Positions 17,243 to 26,392 of a DNA stretch of 64,000 nt are shown piece by piece. The notes under the pieces were generated by a model. That model saw only the letters and a program-made list of their open reading frames with translations, did not search any database and was not told the origin of the DNA. This stretch comes from Acidimicrobium ferrooxidans (GTDB lineage: Bacteria; Actinomycetota; Geothermincolia; Fen-727; Anoxymicrobiaceae), in assembly GCA_020723485.1 (NCBI GenBank), contig DYIU01000001.1:693850-757849 (forward strand), written 5' to 3'. Every line of letters starts with the position of its first letter. Position 1 is the first letter of the stretch. A program made the translations under genes and the position numbers.

Positions 17243-17926
17243 TCAGAGCCTGGCGCCGCATTCGCCGCAGAAGGCGGCTCCTTCCTCCTCGGCTGCCGCC
17301 CCGCACGACGGACACCTGGCCCCGGCCTCGCTCTCGCCCGGGTTTTCGGCCCCTGTGGGCGGAGGCGGAGGTGGAGGCGGCGCGGCCTGGACTGACGGCG
17401 GAGGGGCTGGAGCGGCCGGCGCCGGGGGCGGCGCAGGAGGAGCGGCGGGGGCGGTCGGCATCGCGATGGACGTGCCGCACGAGCCGCAGAACCGCGCTCC
17501 CGTAGCGACGGGCTTACCGCAGGAGGGACAGGTGGAGGCAGGCGCGGCCGCCGGTGGAGCCTGCTGGGGAAGCGCGGCCCCGCAGTTGCCGCAAAACCGT
17601 ACCCCGGGCTCCGCGACGGCTCCGCACGCGGGGCAGGTCACTCCGGCCGGCCCCGGGACCGGCGGTGGAGGCGCGGCCTTCATCTGCTGGACCTGCGCCT
17701 GGAGGGCGGCGATGTTCGCGTTCGCCTCCTCGACCTGGGCGTCGATCGCCTTTATCCGGCCGCATGCCTCCTCGATAGCGGGGTCGCTCACGTTTCCCGC
17801 CAGGTACTCCTGGTAGGCGAGCCTTCCGAGCTCGGGGAACATCCTGTCCTTGTCCTTCTCGAGCTTCCTTACCTGCACTTTTATCCTGTTGATCTCCTTC
17901 TGGGGCTTGAAGCCGGGGTCTGCCAT
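17243..17926 (-). CDS. Triple zinc-ribbon protein with coiled coil
   Basis: A 227-residue cytosolic protein. An N-terminal coiled coil of about 85 residues is followed by three CPxCG...FCGxCG zinc ribbons separated by Pro/Ala-rich linkers; the last ribbon ends at the C-terminus. Similar multi-ribbon proteins are common in actinobacteria with no fixed function. The start at MADPGFKPQK is preferred because AAGGAG precedes it; an upstream in-frame start lacks a ribosome site. The architecture suggests a scaffold or nucleic-acid/protein adaptor, but this is only inference. Confidence 0.72.
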   Translation of the reverse strand: MADPGFKPQKEINRIKVQVRKLEKDKDRMFPELGRLAYQEYLAGNVSDPAIEEACGRIKAIDAQVEEANANIAALQAQVQQMKAAPPPPVPGPAGVTCPACGAVAEPGVRFCGNCGAALPQQAPPAAAPASTCPSCGKPVATGARFCGSCGTSIAMPTAPAAPPAPPPAPAAPAPPPSVQAAPPPPPPPPTGAENPGESEAGARCPSCGAAAEEEGAAFCGECGARL

Positions 17927-18032
17927 CGCAGTCTCCTTCCCACGGATGAGTCGTCCGACGATGACTAATTCTACCATCTGGGCAGCGGTGTCCCACCCGA
18001 AAACACGGCAGCAGTCCCTGTAAAAAACATTG

Positions 18033-18141
18033 TGGGGTCAGGCAACTTAATTGCACAATGGGGTCAGGTCGCCCGTTGCGCTTGCGACCCGCTGCCGGGG
18101 CTGACCGCTGGAAACGCAACCGGCGACCTGACCCCATTGTG
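18033..18141. repeat. REPIN-like element with an extra arm
   Basis: The arms at 18054-18080 and 18115-18141 are inverted repeats matching at 26 of 27 bases around a 34-base spacer. A further partial arm (TGGGGTCAGG) lies just before, at 18033-18056. A run of sense codons passes through the element into the next gene, but that gene's own ribosome site and ATG lie after it. Confidence 0.78.
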
Positions 18142-18151
18142 CAGTGGAGGT

Positions 18152-18514
18152 ATGAGCTTGACGTCCGAGTGGCCCAGCGAGGAGGCAAGGGAACGCTACG
18201 TGAGGTTCCTGACGCTGGAGCTCGAGCTGATGAGGAACGCTTCCGCCGGGACGGTCGACACCTCGGTGCTCGAGGAGTTCAACTCGCTCCTCGAAGAGCA
18301 TTTTCCGCGCACAAGGCGTTATATTGAGGGCAGGCTCTCGAGCGGCGTCCCTGGAGGCCTGACCGACGAGATAAGGGCCGTGGCGTGGGCTGAAGCGAGG
18401 GCCCGGCCCGACGAGACCGGCCAGGCGAAGGTGGAGGGTGCCTGGACCGAGGACGAGATCGCGCGAGACATGAACGAGTGCTTCCGGCTCGCCAGGGAGC
18501 GCGCCGGGCTGTAG
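18152..18514 (+). CDS. Hypothetical protein
   Basis: A 120-residue soluble, acidic, mostly helical protein of no recognised family. The start is an ATG with GGAGG four bases upstream, immediately after the REPIN-like element. Codon use matches the genome. It is followed 60 bases later by the LytTR regulator, which has its own promoter candidate, so the two need not be co-transcribed. Confidence 0.6.
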   Translation: MSLTSEWPSEEARERYVRFLTLELELMRNASAGTVDTSVLEEFNSLLEEHFPRTRRYIEGRLSSGVPGGLTDEIRAVAWAEARARPDETGQAKVEGAWTEDEIARDMNECFRLARERAGL

Positions 18515-18543
18515 CGGCTGACGGCACAGGCCGCGCCGCTGAC

Positions 18544-18552
18544 TGGTATAAT
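18544..18552 (+). promoter_or_regulatory. Extended -10 promoter for the LytTR regulator
   Basis: TGGTATAAT is a perfect extended -10 (TG-N-TATAAT) ending 21 bases before the ATG at 18574. No good -35 is present. Confidence 0.5.
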
Positions 18553-18573
18553 ATTCGCCGGTAGAAGGTGGTG

Positions 18574-19335
18574 ATGGTGGCAGCGGTATCTGACGCTCCT
18601 CACATACTCTTGATAGACGACGACCCGGACCTGCTGAGCGTGCTCGAGACGGTGCTCACGTTCAGCGGCTTCCGCGTGACGCAGTGCGAAAACGGCGCTG
18701 ACGGGCTGGAACGGGCCGCGGCGGACAAGCCCGACCTGGTGGTGCTCGACGTCATGATGCCCGGCAAGAGCGGCATCGAGGTCATGATGGACATCCGCGC
18801 CGACGAGGAGCTCAAGGACATACCGATACTCTTTCTTTCCGCGATCGGGAGTGAAGACGTGGTGGTCCAGGCCCTAAAAGGCGCTGACGACTACGTCGTC
18901 AAGCCGTTCAAGAACCTGGAGCTCGAAGCCCGCATAAGGAACATCCTCGAGCGGACTAAGCCCGCGAGGGCCGAAGCGCTGCGGGGCGAGCGCGCGCCGG
19001 AGCGCCTGGCGGTACAGGTGGGGGACGATACGTACCTGGTCCCGCTGGACCAGGTCTACTTCATCGAGGCGTCCGGCAAGTACGCGTACGCTCACACGCG
19101 CAACAAGAGGTTCCTGACCAGCTTCAGCATCGGGGAGCTGGATGACAGGCTCGCGCCCACCGGCAGGTTCCTGCGCGTGCACCGCTCCTACATCATCAAC
19201 ACCGACCGCGTCTTCAAACTGACCCGGGACTCTCGCAAGAACCTGGTGATCGTGATGTCTGACGAGAAGAGCTCCGAGGTCCGGGTTAGCGATTCCTACC
19301 TGCAGTCCGTCAAGCAGAAGCTCGGGGTAAAGTAA
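18574..19335 (+). CDS. LytTR-type response regulator
   Basis: A 253-residue two-domain regulator. The receiver domain (about residues 7-125) has the acidic pocket IDDDPD, the phospho-acceptor Asp in VVLDVMMPG and the conserved Lys in YVVKPFK. The LytTR DNA-binding domain (about 150-253) contains FIEASGKYAYAHT and RVHRSYIINTDRV. Such regulators usually control surface, competence or virulence genes. No histidine kinase is adjacent. The next operon on the same strand encodes secreted surface proteins and is a plausible target. GTG codons two and one codons upstream of the chosen ATG are alternative starts. Confidence 0.88.
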   Translation: MVAAVSDAPHILLIDDDPDLLSVLETVLTFSGFRVTQCENGADGLERAAADKPDLVVLDVMMPGKSGIEVMMDIRADEELKDIPILFLSAIGSEDVVVQALKGADDYVVKPFKNLELEARIRNILERTKPARAEALRGERAPERLAVQVGDDTYLVPLDQVYFIEASGKYAYAHTRNKRFLTSFSIGELDDRLAPTGRFLRVHRSYIINTDRVFKLTRDSRKNLVIVMSDEKSSEVRVSDSYLQSVKQKLGVK

Positions 19336-19521
19336 CCGGGCCCTCCGCGCCCCGATTCGTTCCTTTTTTCAAGCATTCCATTCCATGGACGCTCAGTGCG
19401 TTCCCCCGTCGCACAAGGCCTCTACACTTCCGCCCTCGAAAAGCCGTTGTATATAATTGAAGAGAGCTCCTGGAATCTGTGCAAGTTCCTTTGATCCCTG
19501 ACGCCGCGTCGAGGTTTCGTA

Positions 19522-20196
19522 ATGCCGCGCAGTCTCAAGACAGTATTCACCACCTTGACGGTGGCCGTTGCCGCCCTCTGGCTGGTCGTGGCCTTTGGCG
19601 CCTTCGCGTGCGCCCAGACGGGGTCGCAGCCGTCAGCTGACAGCGTGGCGCCGCCGGCGGTTACTGGCGCACCGACAGCCGACAGCTCAGCCCCGGTCGA
19701 CAGCGCCCCGTCGGCCGACGTGACCAGGGAGTCGGACAGCCCTTCCGACGCGACCGTGCAGCCGGGGGAGGACTCGGTCACGGAGATGGAGAGGCAGGCC
19801 GCGGCGCCCCCAAGTATGCAGCTGGCCATTTCGTCATCGAGCGTGGATTTCGGGGGCGGTGCGCTCAACCCGCGTGAGACACCGTATACGCAATCACTCA
19901 CCGCAACCATCAACAGCAACAGGTCTTGGCGGATACTGGTGACCAAGGACGGCGACCTCCACGGGGCGACTCAGACCATACCGTCCTCCGACTTCACGTT
20001 CTCGGCCACGGGCCCGGCTGGAAGGACCATATACCAGGCACCCGCCGGGACCCAGTTCGGCACCGACATCCGGGTGGTCGACGGGACCCGCGGGAGCAAC
20101 CTGACGACCACCGTCAGCTACAGCCTGAGGGTCCCCTGGGAGCTCGAGCCCGACAACTATTCGGCCGTCCATACGTACACCGCGCTTCAGATATAG
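19522..20196 (+). CDS. Secreted WxL-like surface protein 1
   Basis: A 224-residue exported protein. A signal peptide (about residues 1-32, ending AFACAQT) is followed by a Ser/Ala/Asp-rich low-complexity stretch to about residue 95, then a beta-rich domain. That domain shares an ordered set of motifs with its neighbour at 20433: MQL near the start, a V-D-(F/W)-GGG turn, TATINSNRSWRI, DGDL, SLRVPWEL and the C-terminal YSAVHTYTAL. The SWRI / PWSL position and the terminal Y-A-x-x-T-Y-T resemble the two ends of WxL domains of Gram-positive surface proteins, with tyrosine for the second tryptophan. Assignment is tentative. Gap 19336-19521 shows only a weak TATAAT at 19452. Confidence 0.65.
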   Translation: MPRSLKTVFTTLTVAVAALWLVVAFGAFACAQTGSQPSADSVAPPAVTGAPTADSSAPVDSAPSADVTRESDSPSDATVQPGEDSVTEMERQAAAPPSMQLAISSSSVDFGGGALNPRETPYTQSLTATINSNRSWRILVTKDGDLHGATQTIPSSDFTFSATGPAGRTIYQAPAGTQFGTDIRVVDGTRGSNLTTTVSYSLRVPWELEPDNYSAVHTYTALQI

Positions 20197-20432
20197 CGCT
20201 TTTCAGCCCGTTTCAGGGGCGCGGGGACCCCCAGATTCGTTCCGCAATCACCCGTATTCGTTACCTTATCTAACCCATTCGTCGATTCCGATGCCGCAAG
20301 GACTCAAGCGCCACTTCGGCGAACCCGATATAGAGAGCGAATCGGAGCTCAGGCTGGGCACCGGGGATTCATCCACCTTTTCCGTACTCATCTCCTCTGC
20401 GTACCCAGCCTACCACCAAGGAGGTTTTGTTG

Positions 20433-20951
20433 ATGGGCAAGAGGACGAAATTGATGGCTCTTCTCGGGGTGGTCCTGGTGGCGGCGTTCATGCTGTTCAT
20501 GGGGATAGGGTCATTCGCTGCGAACCCCGAATCGGTCAGCGTCTCCGCGGCTGTCGCTGCGAGCATGCAGCTGTCGGTCAACACCAACACCGTGGACTGG
20601 GGCGGCGGTTCGCTGGCGCCCGGCAGCTCGTATTCTGATTCGATTACGGCGACCGTCAACAGCAACAAGCCCTGGAGCCTCGCGGTAAGCAAGAACCAGG
20701 ACCTCACCAACGGCAGCAACTCGATAGCGTCGACGAACCTCAGGTACACCTCGAGCTCGTCGGACAGCCGGGTTAAGAACCTGGTCGGGACCCCGACAGA
20801 GTTCACGACCAGCGACGTCAACGTGTGCTCCGCCTGCGACCGTGGCGCCAACATGAGCCTGGACGTGAGTTACGGCCTGACGGTCCCGTGGGACGTCGAG
20901 GGCGGGCTCACCTACTCGGCGACGCACACGTACACGGTCACACAGCCTTAG
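20433..20951 (+). CDS. Secreted WxL-like surface protein 2
   Basis: A 172-residue exported paralogue of the preceding protein. The signal peptide is at residues 1-30. Mature motifs are MQLSVNTNTVDWGGG, TATVNSNKPWSLAVSKNQDL and the C-terminal YSATHTYTVTQP. PWSL is a true WxL triplet; the distal triplet is YTV. One C-x-x-C pair (VCSACD) is present near residue 125. AAGGAGG eight bases before the ATG at 20433 decides the start. It lies in the same orientation as a DUF916-like gene, the known partner of WxL proteins. Probable location is the cell wall or outer face of the membrane. Confidence 0.68.
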   Translation: MGKRTKLMALLGVVLVAAFMLFMGIGSFAANPESVSVSAAVAASMQLSVNTNTVDWGGGSLAPGSSYSDSITATVNSNKPWSLAVSKNQDLTNGSNSIASTNLRYTSSSSDSRVKNLVGTPTEFTTSDVNVCSACDRGANMSLDVSYGLTVPWDVEGGLTYSATHTYTVTQP

Positions 20952-20988
20952 TACTGCCCGGATCCAAGGGAATACCGTGTAAGCAGAC

Positions 20989-21019
20989 GAAGTCAAGGGG
21001 TGACGAGCCCCTTGACTTC
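20989..21019 (+). other. Strong RNA hairpin between surface-protein genes
   Basis: A perfect 12-bp stem (GAAGTCAAGGGG and its complement) with a seven-base loop, 16 bases before the ATG at 21035. No T-run follows, so it is not a normal terminator. It could protect the upstream mRNA end or lower translation of the next gene. Confidence 0.6.
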
Positions 21020-21034
21020 GTTATGGAGTTAGAG

Positions 21035-22234
21035 ATGAAGAGGATCATCGGGCTGCTCTGCATGGTCGCCGCGCTGGTATCCATCACATCCTCGAGGGCC
21101 GCGGCCCAGGCGGAGTTCGACATCAAGATATACCCCTCGAAGCTGGAGCTCGCCGGCGACCCCGGTTCGGCGCAGGATTTCGTCATCAACGTCGAGAACC
21201 AGGGGACCCAGGACCAGTCGCTCCGCGTCTACTTCAACGATTACCTGATAAAGCCCAATAACGACTTCGTCTTCAAGGAACCGGGCCACTACTCGTATTC
21301 CTGCGCTAAGTGGCTGTCAACGGACTCCCCATCGGTGGAATCGCCGGCGGGGACCACGGTGCAGAAGACCTTCCGCCTGGAGGTCCCGGACGGCGCCGAG
21401 CCGGGAGGCCACTACGGGGTCATATTCTTCGAGCAGGTCCCGCCGGGAGACGAGCCGGTCATCGCCCAGGGACGAATCGGAGTGGTGACCCTCGTGACGG
21501 TCCCCGGGGAGATAATCCGGAAGGGTACGATCGAGTCGGTCTCGGTGAACAGCTCGTGGTTCTGGCCGAGCAAGAAGGTCCTTGCCGGGCCGAAGAGGGT
21601 GACGCGAGCGCGGGTCGTCTTCAAGAACGAGGGAAACGTGCACCTCACGGTAAAGGGCAAGGTCACCTACACCCCGACGTTCGGTTGGGGCACCGGCAGC
21701 GTCGACCTCGGCGAGATAACGGTCCTGCCCAAGACCAAACGCTACATGGACGCGGTTATACTAAACCCGCCGCTATTCGGCTCGTACAAGGTGGCCGCGG
21801 AGGTCTCCTACGGCCCCAGCCTGGACGTGTTCGACACGACGGTCACCAGTGAGGGCACGTTCCACCAGTACCCGTTCTTCTGGCTGGCGATCCTGGTGGC
21901 GGTCGTTCTCCTGGTAGTCGGGCTCATAATCCTCCTCCGCGTGCTGCGCCGCCGGCGAAAGGGAGTCAGGGAGAAGGAGCCTGATAAGGGTCCGGAGGAA
22001 GGCGACGATGAAGCTTCCGCCGAGGAGGAAGAAGGCGGGAAGGGGTCCGGGGAGGAGGCCGCGGACGAAGAAAGGGTCGAGGAGGAGGAAGAAAGCGCCG
22101 ATTCTGAAGGTGGCGGCGATCAGGAAGAGCCCGGCTCCGCTGGTGAAGAACAGGAACAGGCGGAAACGAGCGGACCCGGGAGTGACGATTTCCAACTGAG
22201 GAACTCGAGCAAGCTGTTCGATCCGGAGGATTGA
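21035..22234 (+). CDS. DUF916-like (WxL-interacting type) membrane protein
   Basis: A 399-residue protein: signal peptide (residues 1-24), an extracellular two-domain beta region (about 25-275), one transmembrane helix (about 278-302), a basic stop-transfer and a very acidic cytoplasmic tail of about 75 residues rich in Glu. The external part, with YPSKLELAGDPG, then NVENQG and EPGGHYGVIFFEQV, has the layout of DUF916/DUF3324 proteins that accompany WxL proteins. The ATG at 21035 has GGAG at six bases' spacing. It ends one base before the next gene starts, so the two are coupled. Confidence 0.7.
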   Translation: MKRIIGLLCMVAALVSITSSRAAAQAEFDIKIYPSKLELAGDPGSAQDFVINVENQGTQDQSLRVYFNDYLIKPNNDFVFKEPGHYSYSCAKWLSTDSPSVESPAGTTVQKTFRLEVPDGAEPGGHYGVIFFEQVPPGDEPVIAQGRIGVVTLVTVPGEIIRKGTIESVSVNSSWFWPSKKVLAGPKRVTRARVVFKNEGNVHLTVKGKVTYTPTFGWGTGSVDLGEITVLPKTKRYMDAVILNPPLFGSYKVAAEVSYGPSLDVFDTTVTSEGTFHQYPFFWLAILVAVVLLVVGLIILLRVLRRRRKGVREKEPDKGPEEGDDEASAEEEEGGKGSGEEAADEERVEEEEESADSEGGGDQEEPGSAGEEQEQAETSGPGSDDFQLRNSSKLFDPED

Positions 22235-22235
22235 G

Positions 22236-25200
22236 ATGACCGGGAGCGCCAGGAGAGCGATAACGGGAGTGGCGGTCGTGCTGCTGGCGGTCGGCTTCCT
22301 GGCGTTCACGGCACCCGCCTCGAGGGCGACCGGCTCGGGCGGCGGGTACACCTGGATACAGCAGGGGCCGGCGCCCGGCGGACACGCCATCACCGGTATG
22401 AGCGCGCTCGATGCTTCCAGGGTATGGTCCGTGGGAAACGCGGGCTCGGTCTTCTTCTGGAACGGGAGCACCCTCACCGAGTCATGGAGCGGGACGGACA
22501 ACGACCTCTATGACGTCTCCGCGTTGAGCGAGGGGACAGGCTCCAGGGTGTGGGCCGTCGGAGAAGGAGCGGTCATCCGCTACTACAACGGGACCAGCTG
22601 GGTCGGACAGGCCAGTCCCAACCTGGGTTACAGCTACGACCTGTGGTCAGTGGCCGCCGTGAGGACCGGTACCAACACCTACCGCGCGTGGGCCGTCGGG
22701 GCAACCGACGGCTTCCACAACGCCATAATCCTCTACTACAACGGGACCTCCTGGGCGCTTGACGAGAACTATGCGACCGGCCAGTTCAACGCAGTCGAGG
22801 CCGTCCGCATCGGGACCACGAACTACGTGTGGGCCGCGGGCAGCGACTACGAGCTGGTGTCCGGGAACCACGGGCGCGTGATGTTCTCCAACGGGACCGG
22901 CACCTGGACGTCCAGGAACACCGACTACGCGCTGATGTCAGTGGACGCGGTGGACCAGAACAACATGTTCGGGGTCGAGTGGGACGGCACCGTCCTGAGC
23001 TCCACCGACGGAGGTTTCAACTGGAGCCCGATGTTCACCGACTGGTGGCCCGCGAGCGTCAACGCGTCGGCGACCAACAACCTGTGGGTGGTGGGCTGGG
23101 AAGGAAACGCGAGGTACTACAACGGGAGCTGGGGCACGACGACGACCGTGACGGATAAGGACCTTTTCGACGCCTCGGTGCTGGGCGCGGCGAGCGTCTT
23201 CGCTGGAGGAGACCAGAGGTTCCTGACCTACTCCGGCACGTGGTCCACGGAGGTCGGCGGGTCTACTCAGACCCTGTACGGCATCGATGGTTACAGCGCG
23301 AGCAGCGTATGGGTCGGCGGGGACAACGACCCAACTTTCGGGAACGTCTCCTACACGACGAACGGCGGGGCGTCATGGGCCTCCCGCCCCACCCCTAACC
23401 TCCCCTCAATCAGGGGCGTGTCGGCGATAAACGCGAGCAACGTCTGGGTCTGCGGGGTGCGCTACATATACAGGTGGAACGGGAGCTCCTGGGTCCAGCA
23501 GCTGAGCGCGAACCTCACCGTGCGTGGGATCTCGATGGCTTCGACCACGCGCGGCTGGGCCGTGACCGATAACCAGAGGATCCGCTACTACAACGGCAGC
23601 AACTGGAACTCGATGTATAACCCTAACAACGACCTATACGCCGTCACGGCGGCTTCCACGACGCGGGTCTGGGCGGTCGGCGCAGGCGGCGGGATATGGC
23701 GCACGACCACCGGGGGCACCGCCTTCAGCCAGCAGTCGAGCCCGACCACGAGCGACCTCTACGGGGTGCATGCCCCCAACACCACGACGGTCTGGGCGGT
23801 GGGCGCGGGCGGAACCATCATCTATACGACAGACGCGGGTGTGAACTGGGCGAGCCAGGACAGCGGCGTGACTGACAACCTGAGGGGCGTGTACGCGTTC
23901 GACGCCAACACCGCCTGGGCGGTGGGCGACAACGGGACGATAGTCTACACCTCTGACGCCGGCCAGACATGGACCGAGCAGGAGAACCCCCTGACATACA
24001 ACCTGAACGCGGTCTGGGTATACGACGCGAACAACATCTGGGCGGTGGGCGAGGGCGGGACCATACTGTTCGCCGACCCCCCGTACGTAAAGGACGTGGC
24101 GCCGCGCTACGCCGCCCCAGGGGCGACGGTGGAGGCCGTTGTGTACGGCGGATACACACACTTCGACGAGTTCGCCAGCGTGATCGACATGGGTGAGGGC
24201 GTCACCGCAGTTCCCGTGCACAACCTCGACAACTCGAACACGTGGCTCGCCGCGCAGGTCACCGTCGACCCGGACGCGGAGCCCGGCCCGAGGGACGTCA
24301 CCGTGACCACCGGCGACGAGGTGGCGGTTCCGCTCGAGGGAGGGTTCGTTGTCGGAGACCAGCCGTCCATCGCCGGTGCTTCGCCCGGCGCCGGGGCCAG
24401 GGGCCAGACGCTGGACGTCGAGATAACCGGGAGCGCCTCCGGCTTCAACGAGACCAGCCAGGCGCAACTCGGCATGGGAGTGAGCGTTAACTCGGTGACC
24501 TGCACCGCGCCCGACAGGGTCACGGCGAACGTGACCATCGACCCGGACGCCTCGGCGGGTGCCCGGGACGTGAACGTCGTCACGGGGACGGAGGTCCCGC
24601 TCGCGCTGCCGGGCGGGTTTAACGTGCTCGAGCCCCCGACCGTAACCGGTCTGTCACCGGGCACGGGGAAGCCGGGCACGATGGTGACCATCGAGGGAAG
24701 CGGCTTCGGCGCCGAGCGCTCTTACCTTGGCGGGCACGCGGTCTCGACCGTCGATTTCAACGGGACCCCGGCGGGTGCCTATACGGAGTGGACGGACACC
24801 CGGATAGTCTGTGAGGTCCCGGCGAGTGTCGAGACCGGGCCGGTGGTCGTGAACACCCCGGGCGGAGCCTCCGACCCCGACAGGGTGTTCACCGCAGCCT
24901 CCGGGTCATGGTACCTGGCGGAGGGGACGACGGCGTGGGGGTTCGAAACGGAGATAGCGATCGTCAATCCCAACGCCGACGAGGTCGCTGTCAGGGTGAC
25001 GTACTTCACGCCTGACGGCCCGGTGGGCAGGCCGGACATCACAATGCCTCCCAACAGCAGGGTCACCATCAACCCCGCGAGCGAGGACAACCTCGCCGCC
25101 ACCGACTTCTCGACCAGGGTGGAGTGCCTCGGGGGAGAGGACATCGCGGCCGACAGGACCATGTACTGGCGCGGCGAGGGGGCGGCCGGTTCCGAGGGCC

Positions 25201-26177
25201 ATGCGTCCATCGGCGCGACGGCGCCGTCGACGACCTGGTACCTGGCCGAGGGCTCCTCCGCCTGGGGCTTCGAGACCTGGCTGACTGTCCAGAACCCGGG
25301 CGCCGGCGATGCCACGTGCCAGGTGACGTATATGACTGAGGGTTGGGGCCAGCAGACCGTGACCAAGACGGTGCCCGCCGGCTCGCGGCGCAGCTTCAAC
25401 ATAGCGGATGACATCGGGGCGAAAGACTCCTCCATAAGGGTCGTAGCCGACGTGCCGGTGGTCGCGGAGCGCTCCATGTACCGTAACAACCGCCGCGAGG
25501 GGCACAACTCCATCGGCGTGAACGAGCTGTCCAGGAACTACTACCTGGCCGAAGGTACGACGGCGTGGGGCTTCACCACCTACCTCACCCTGCAGAACCC
25601 GAACAAGGACGCCGCCCAGGTCACCCTCACCTACATGACCCCCGACGGCCAGTCCAAGCAGCCTACGCTCACCGTGCCCGGCAACAGCCGGAGGACCGTC
25701 AAGGTGAACGACGCCCTTCCCGGCACGGACCTCTCCACCCGCGTAGAGAGCGACCTGCCGTTAGCGGCGGAGCGCGCCATGTACTGGGACCCCGGAACCG
25801 GGGAGGCGTGCCACGACTCGGTCGGAGCGAGCTCCCCGGCCATGCAGTGGTGGCTTCCCGGCGGGCACAGCGGCCACGGCCCCGGGGAGAGGACGTTCGA
25901 GACCTGGACCTGCGTGCAGAACCCGAACGAGGTTCCCGTGCAGGTGCGGGTAACCTACCTGACCCCCGGAGGCACCGGGAACAAGAGCTTCACCGACACG
26001 ATACCGGCCGGCCGGAGGATGACCTATGACATGGCCAGGCTCATCACGAACGGGAGCGCCGGCATCAAGGTGGAGAGCCTGACGCCGGGCGGCGGGGTCG
26101 TGGTCGAGCGTTCGATGTACTGGGACAACCGCTCGGCGGGCACGGACACCATCGGCGGCCGCTCCCTCTCGTTCTAG
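22236..26177 (+). CDS. Giant secreted protein: beta-propeller-like repeats, TIG domains, four C-terminal surface repeats
   Basis: A 1313-residue exported protein. After the signal peptide (about residues 1-32), residues 35-610 hold many WAVG..G.I.Y...G..W units, typical of YCF48-like/BNR propellers. About three IPT/TIG Ig-like domains follow (roughly 615-885), then four repeats of about 105 residues that each open like WYLAEGTTAWGFET and close like VAERSMYRN. No LPXTG or other anchor is visible. The start ATG follows the upstream stop by one base with GGAGG before it. It probably forms the outermost component of the WxL-like operon, with an adhesive or binding role. The ligand is unknown. Confidence 0.82.
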   Translation: MTGSARRAITGVAVVLLAVGFLAFTAPASRATGSGGGYTWIQQGPAPGGHAITGMSALDASRVWSVGNAGSVFFWNGSTLTESWSGTDNDLYDVSALSEGTGSRVWAVGEGAVIRYYNGTSWVGQASPNLGYSYDLWSVAAVRTGTNTYRAWAVGATDGFHNAIILYYNGTSWALDENYATGQFNAVEAVRIGTTNYVWAAGSDYELVSGNHGRVMFSNGTGTWTSRNTDYALMSVDAVDQNNMFGVEWDGTVLSSTDGGFNWSPMFTDWWPASVNASATNNLWVVGWEGNARYYNGSWGTTTTVTDKDLFDASVLGAASVFAGGDQRFLTYSGTWSTEVGGSTQTLYGIDGYSASSVWVGGDNDPTFGNVSYTTNGGASWASRPTPNLPSIRGVSAINASNVWVCGVRYIYRWNGSSWVQQLSANLTVRGISMASTTRGWAVTDNQRIRYYNGSNWNSMYNPNNDLYAVTAASTTRVWAVGAGGGIWRTTTGGTAFSQQSSPTTSDLYGVHAPNTTTVWAVGAGGTIIYTTDAGVNWASQDSGVTDNLRGVYAFDANTAWAVGDNGTIVYTSDAGQTWTEQENPLTYNLNAVWVYDANNIWAVGEGGTILFADPPYVKDVAPRYAAPGATVEAVVYGGYTHFDEFASVIDMGEGVTAVPVHNLDNSNTWLAAQVTVDPDAEPGPRDVTVTTGDEVAVPLEGGFVVGDQPSIAGASPGAGARGQTLDVEITGSASGFNETSQAQLGMGVSVNSVTCTAPDRVTANVTIDPDASAGARDVNVVTGTEVPLALPGGFNVLEPPTVTGLSPGTGKPGTMVTIEGSGFGAERSYLGGHAVSTVDFNGTPAGAYTEWTDTRIVCEVPASVETGPVVVNTPGGASDPDRVFTAASGSWYLAEGTTAWGFETEIAIVNPNADEVAVRVTYFTPDGPVGRPDITMPPNSRVTINPASEDNLAATDFSTRVECLGGEDIAADRTMYWRGEGAAGSEGHASIGATAPSTTWYLAEGSSAWGFETWLTVQNPGAGDATCQVTYMTEGWGQQTVTKTVPAGSRRSFNIADDIGAKDSSIRVVADVPVVAERSMYRNNRREGHNSIGVNELSRNYYLAEGTTAWGFTTYLTLQNPNKDAAQVTLTYMTPDGQSKQPTLTVPGNSRRTVKVNDALPGTDLSTRVESDLPLAAERAMYWDPGTGEACHDSVGASSPAMQWWLPGGHSGHGPGERTFETWTCVQNPNEVPVQVRVTYLTPGGTGNKSFTDTIPAGRRMTYDMARLITNGSAGIKVESLTPGGGVVVERSMYWDNRSAGTDTIGGRSLSF

Positions 26178-26184
26178 AGAGGCG

Positions 26185-26343
26185 CCGCAGGTTTGAATCA
26201 CACTGACAACAGTCGTTGACAGACGCATTCAGTGACCACGGAAATCAAAGAGAATCGGGCAAGAAAGCCGCAGCGGGCGTTAATCCTGTTGTCATGAGCG
26301 ACAGGTGATAAAAACGGTTAACTGTTGAGATTCAAACCTGCGG
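26185..26343 (+). mobile_element. 159-bp inverted-repeat element, copy 2
   Basis: Ends CCGCAGGTTTGAAT and its exact complement; total length 159 bp, identical to the other two copies. The interior has TGACCACGGAAATCAAAGAG and a CTGTTGTCATGA segment shared with copy 3. It starts eight bases after the stop of the 1313-residue protein and lies between convergent genes. Confidence 0.85.
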
Positions 26344-26392
26344 TACCACCAATGATATCGCGCTCTCTGCCGAGGTGTCAGCCCGTTCTTTC

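Noticed and set aside
20825..21034. An N-terminal extension of the DUF916-like protein
   Set aside because: It reads through the previous gene's end and the 12-bp hairpin; the ATG at 21035 has a good ribosome site and signal peptide.
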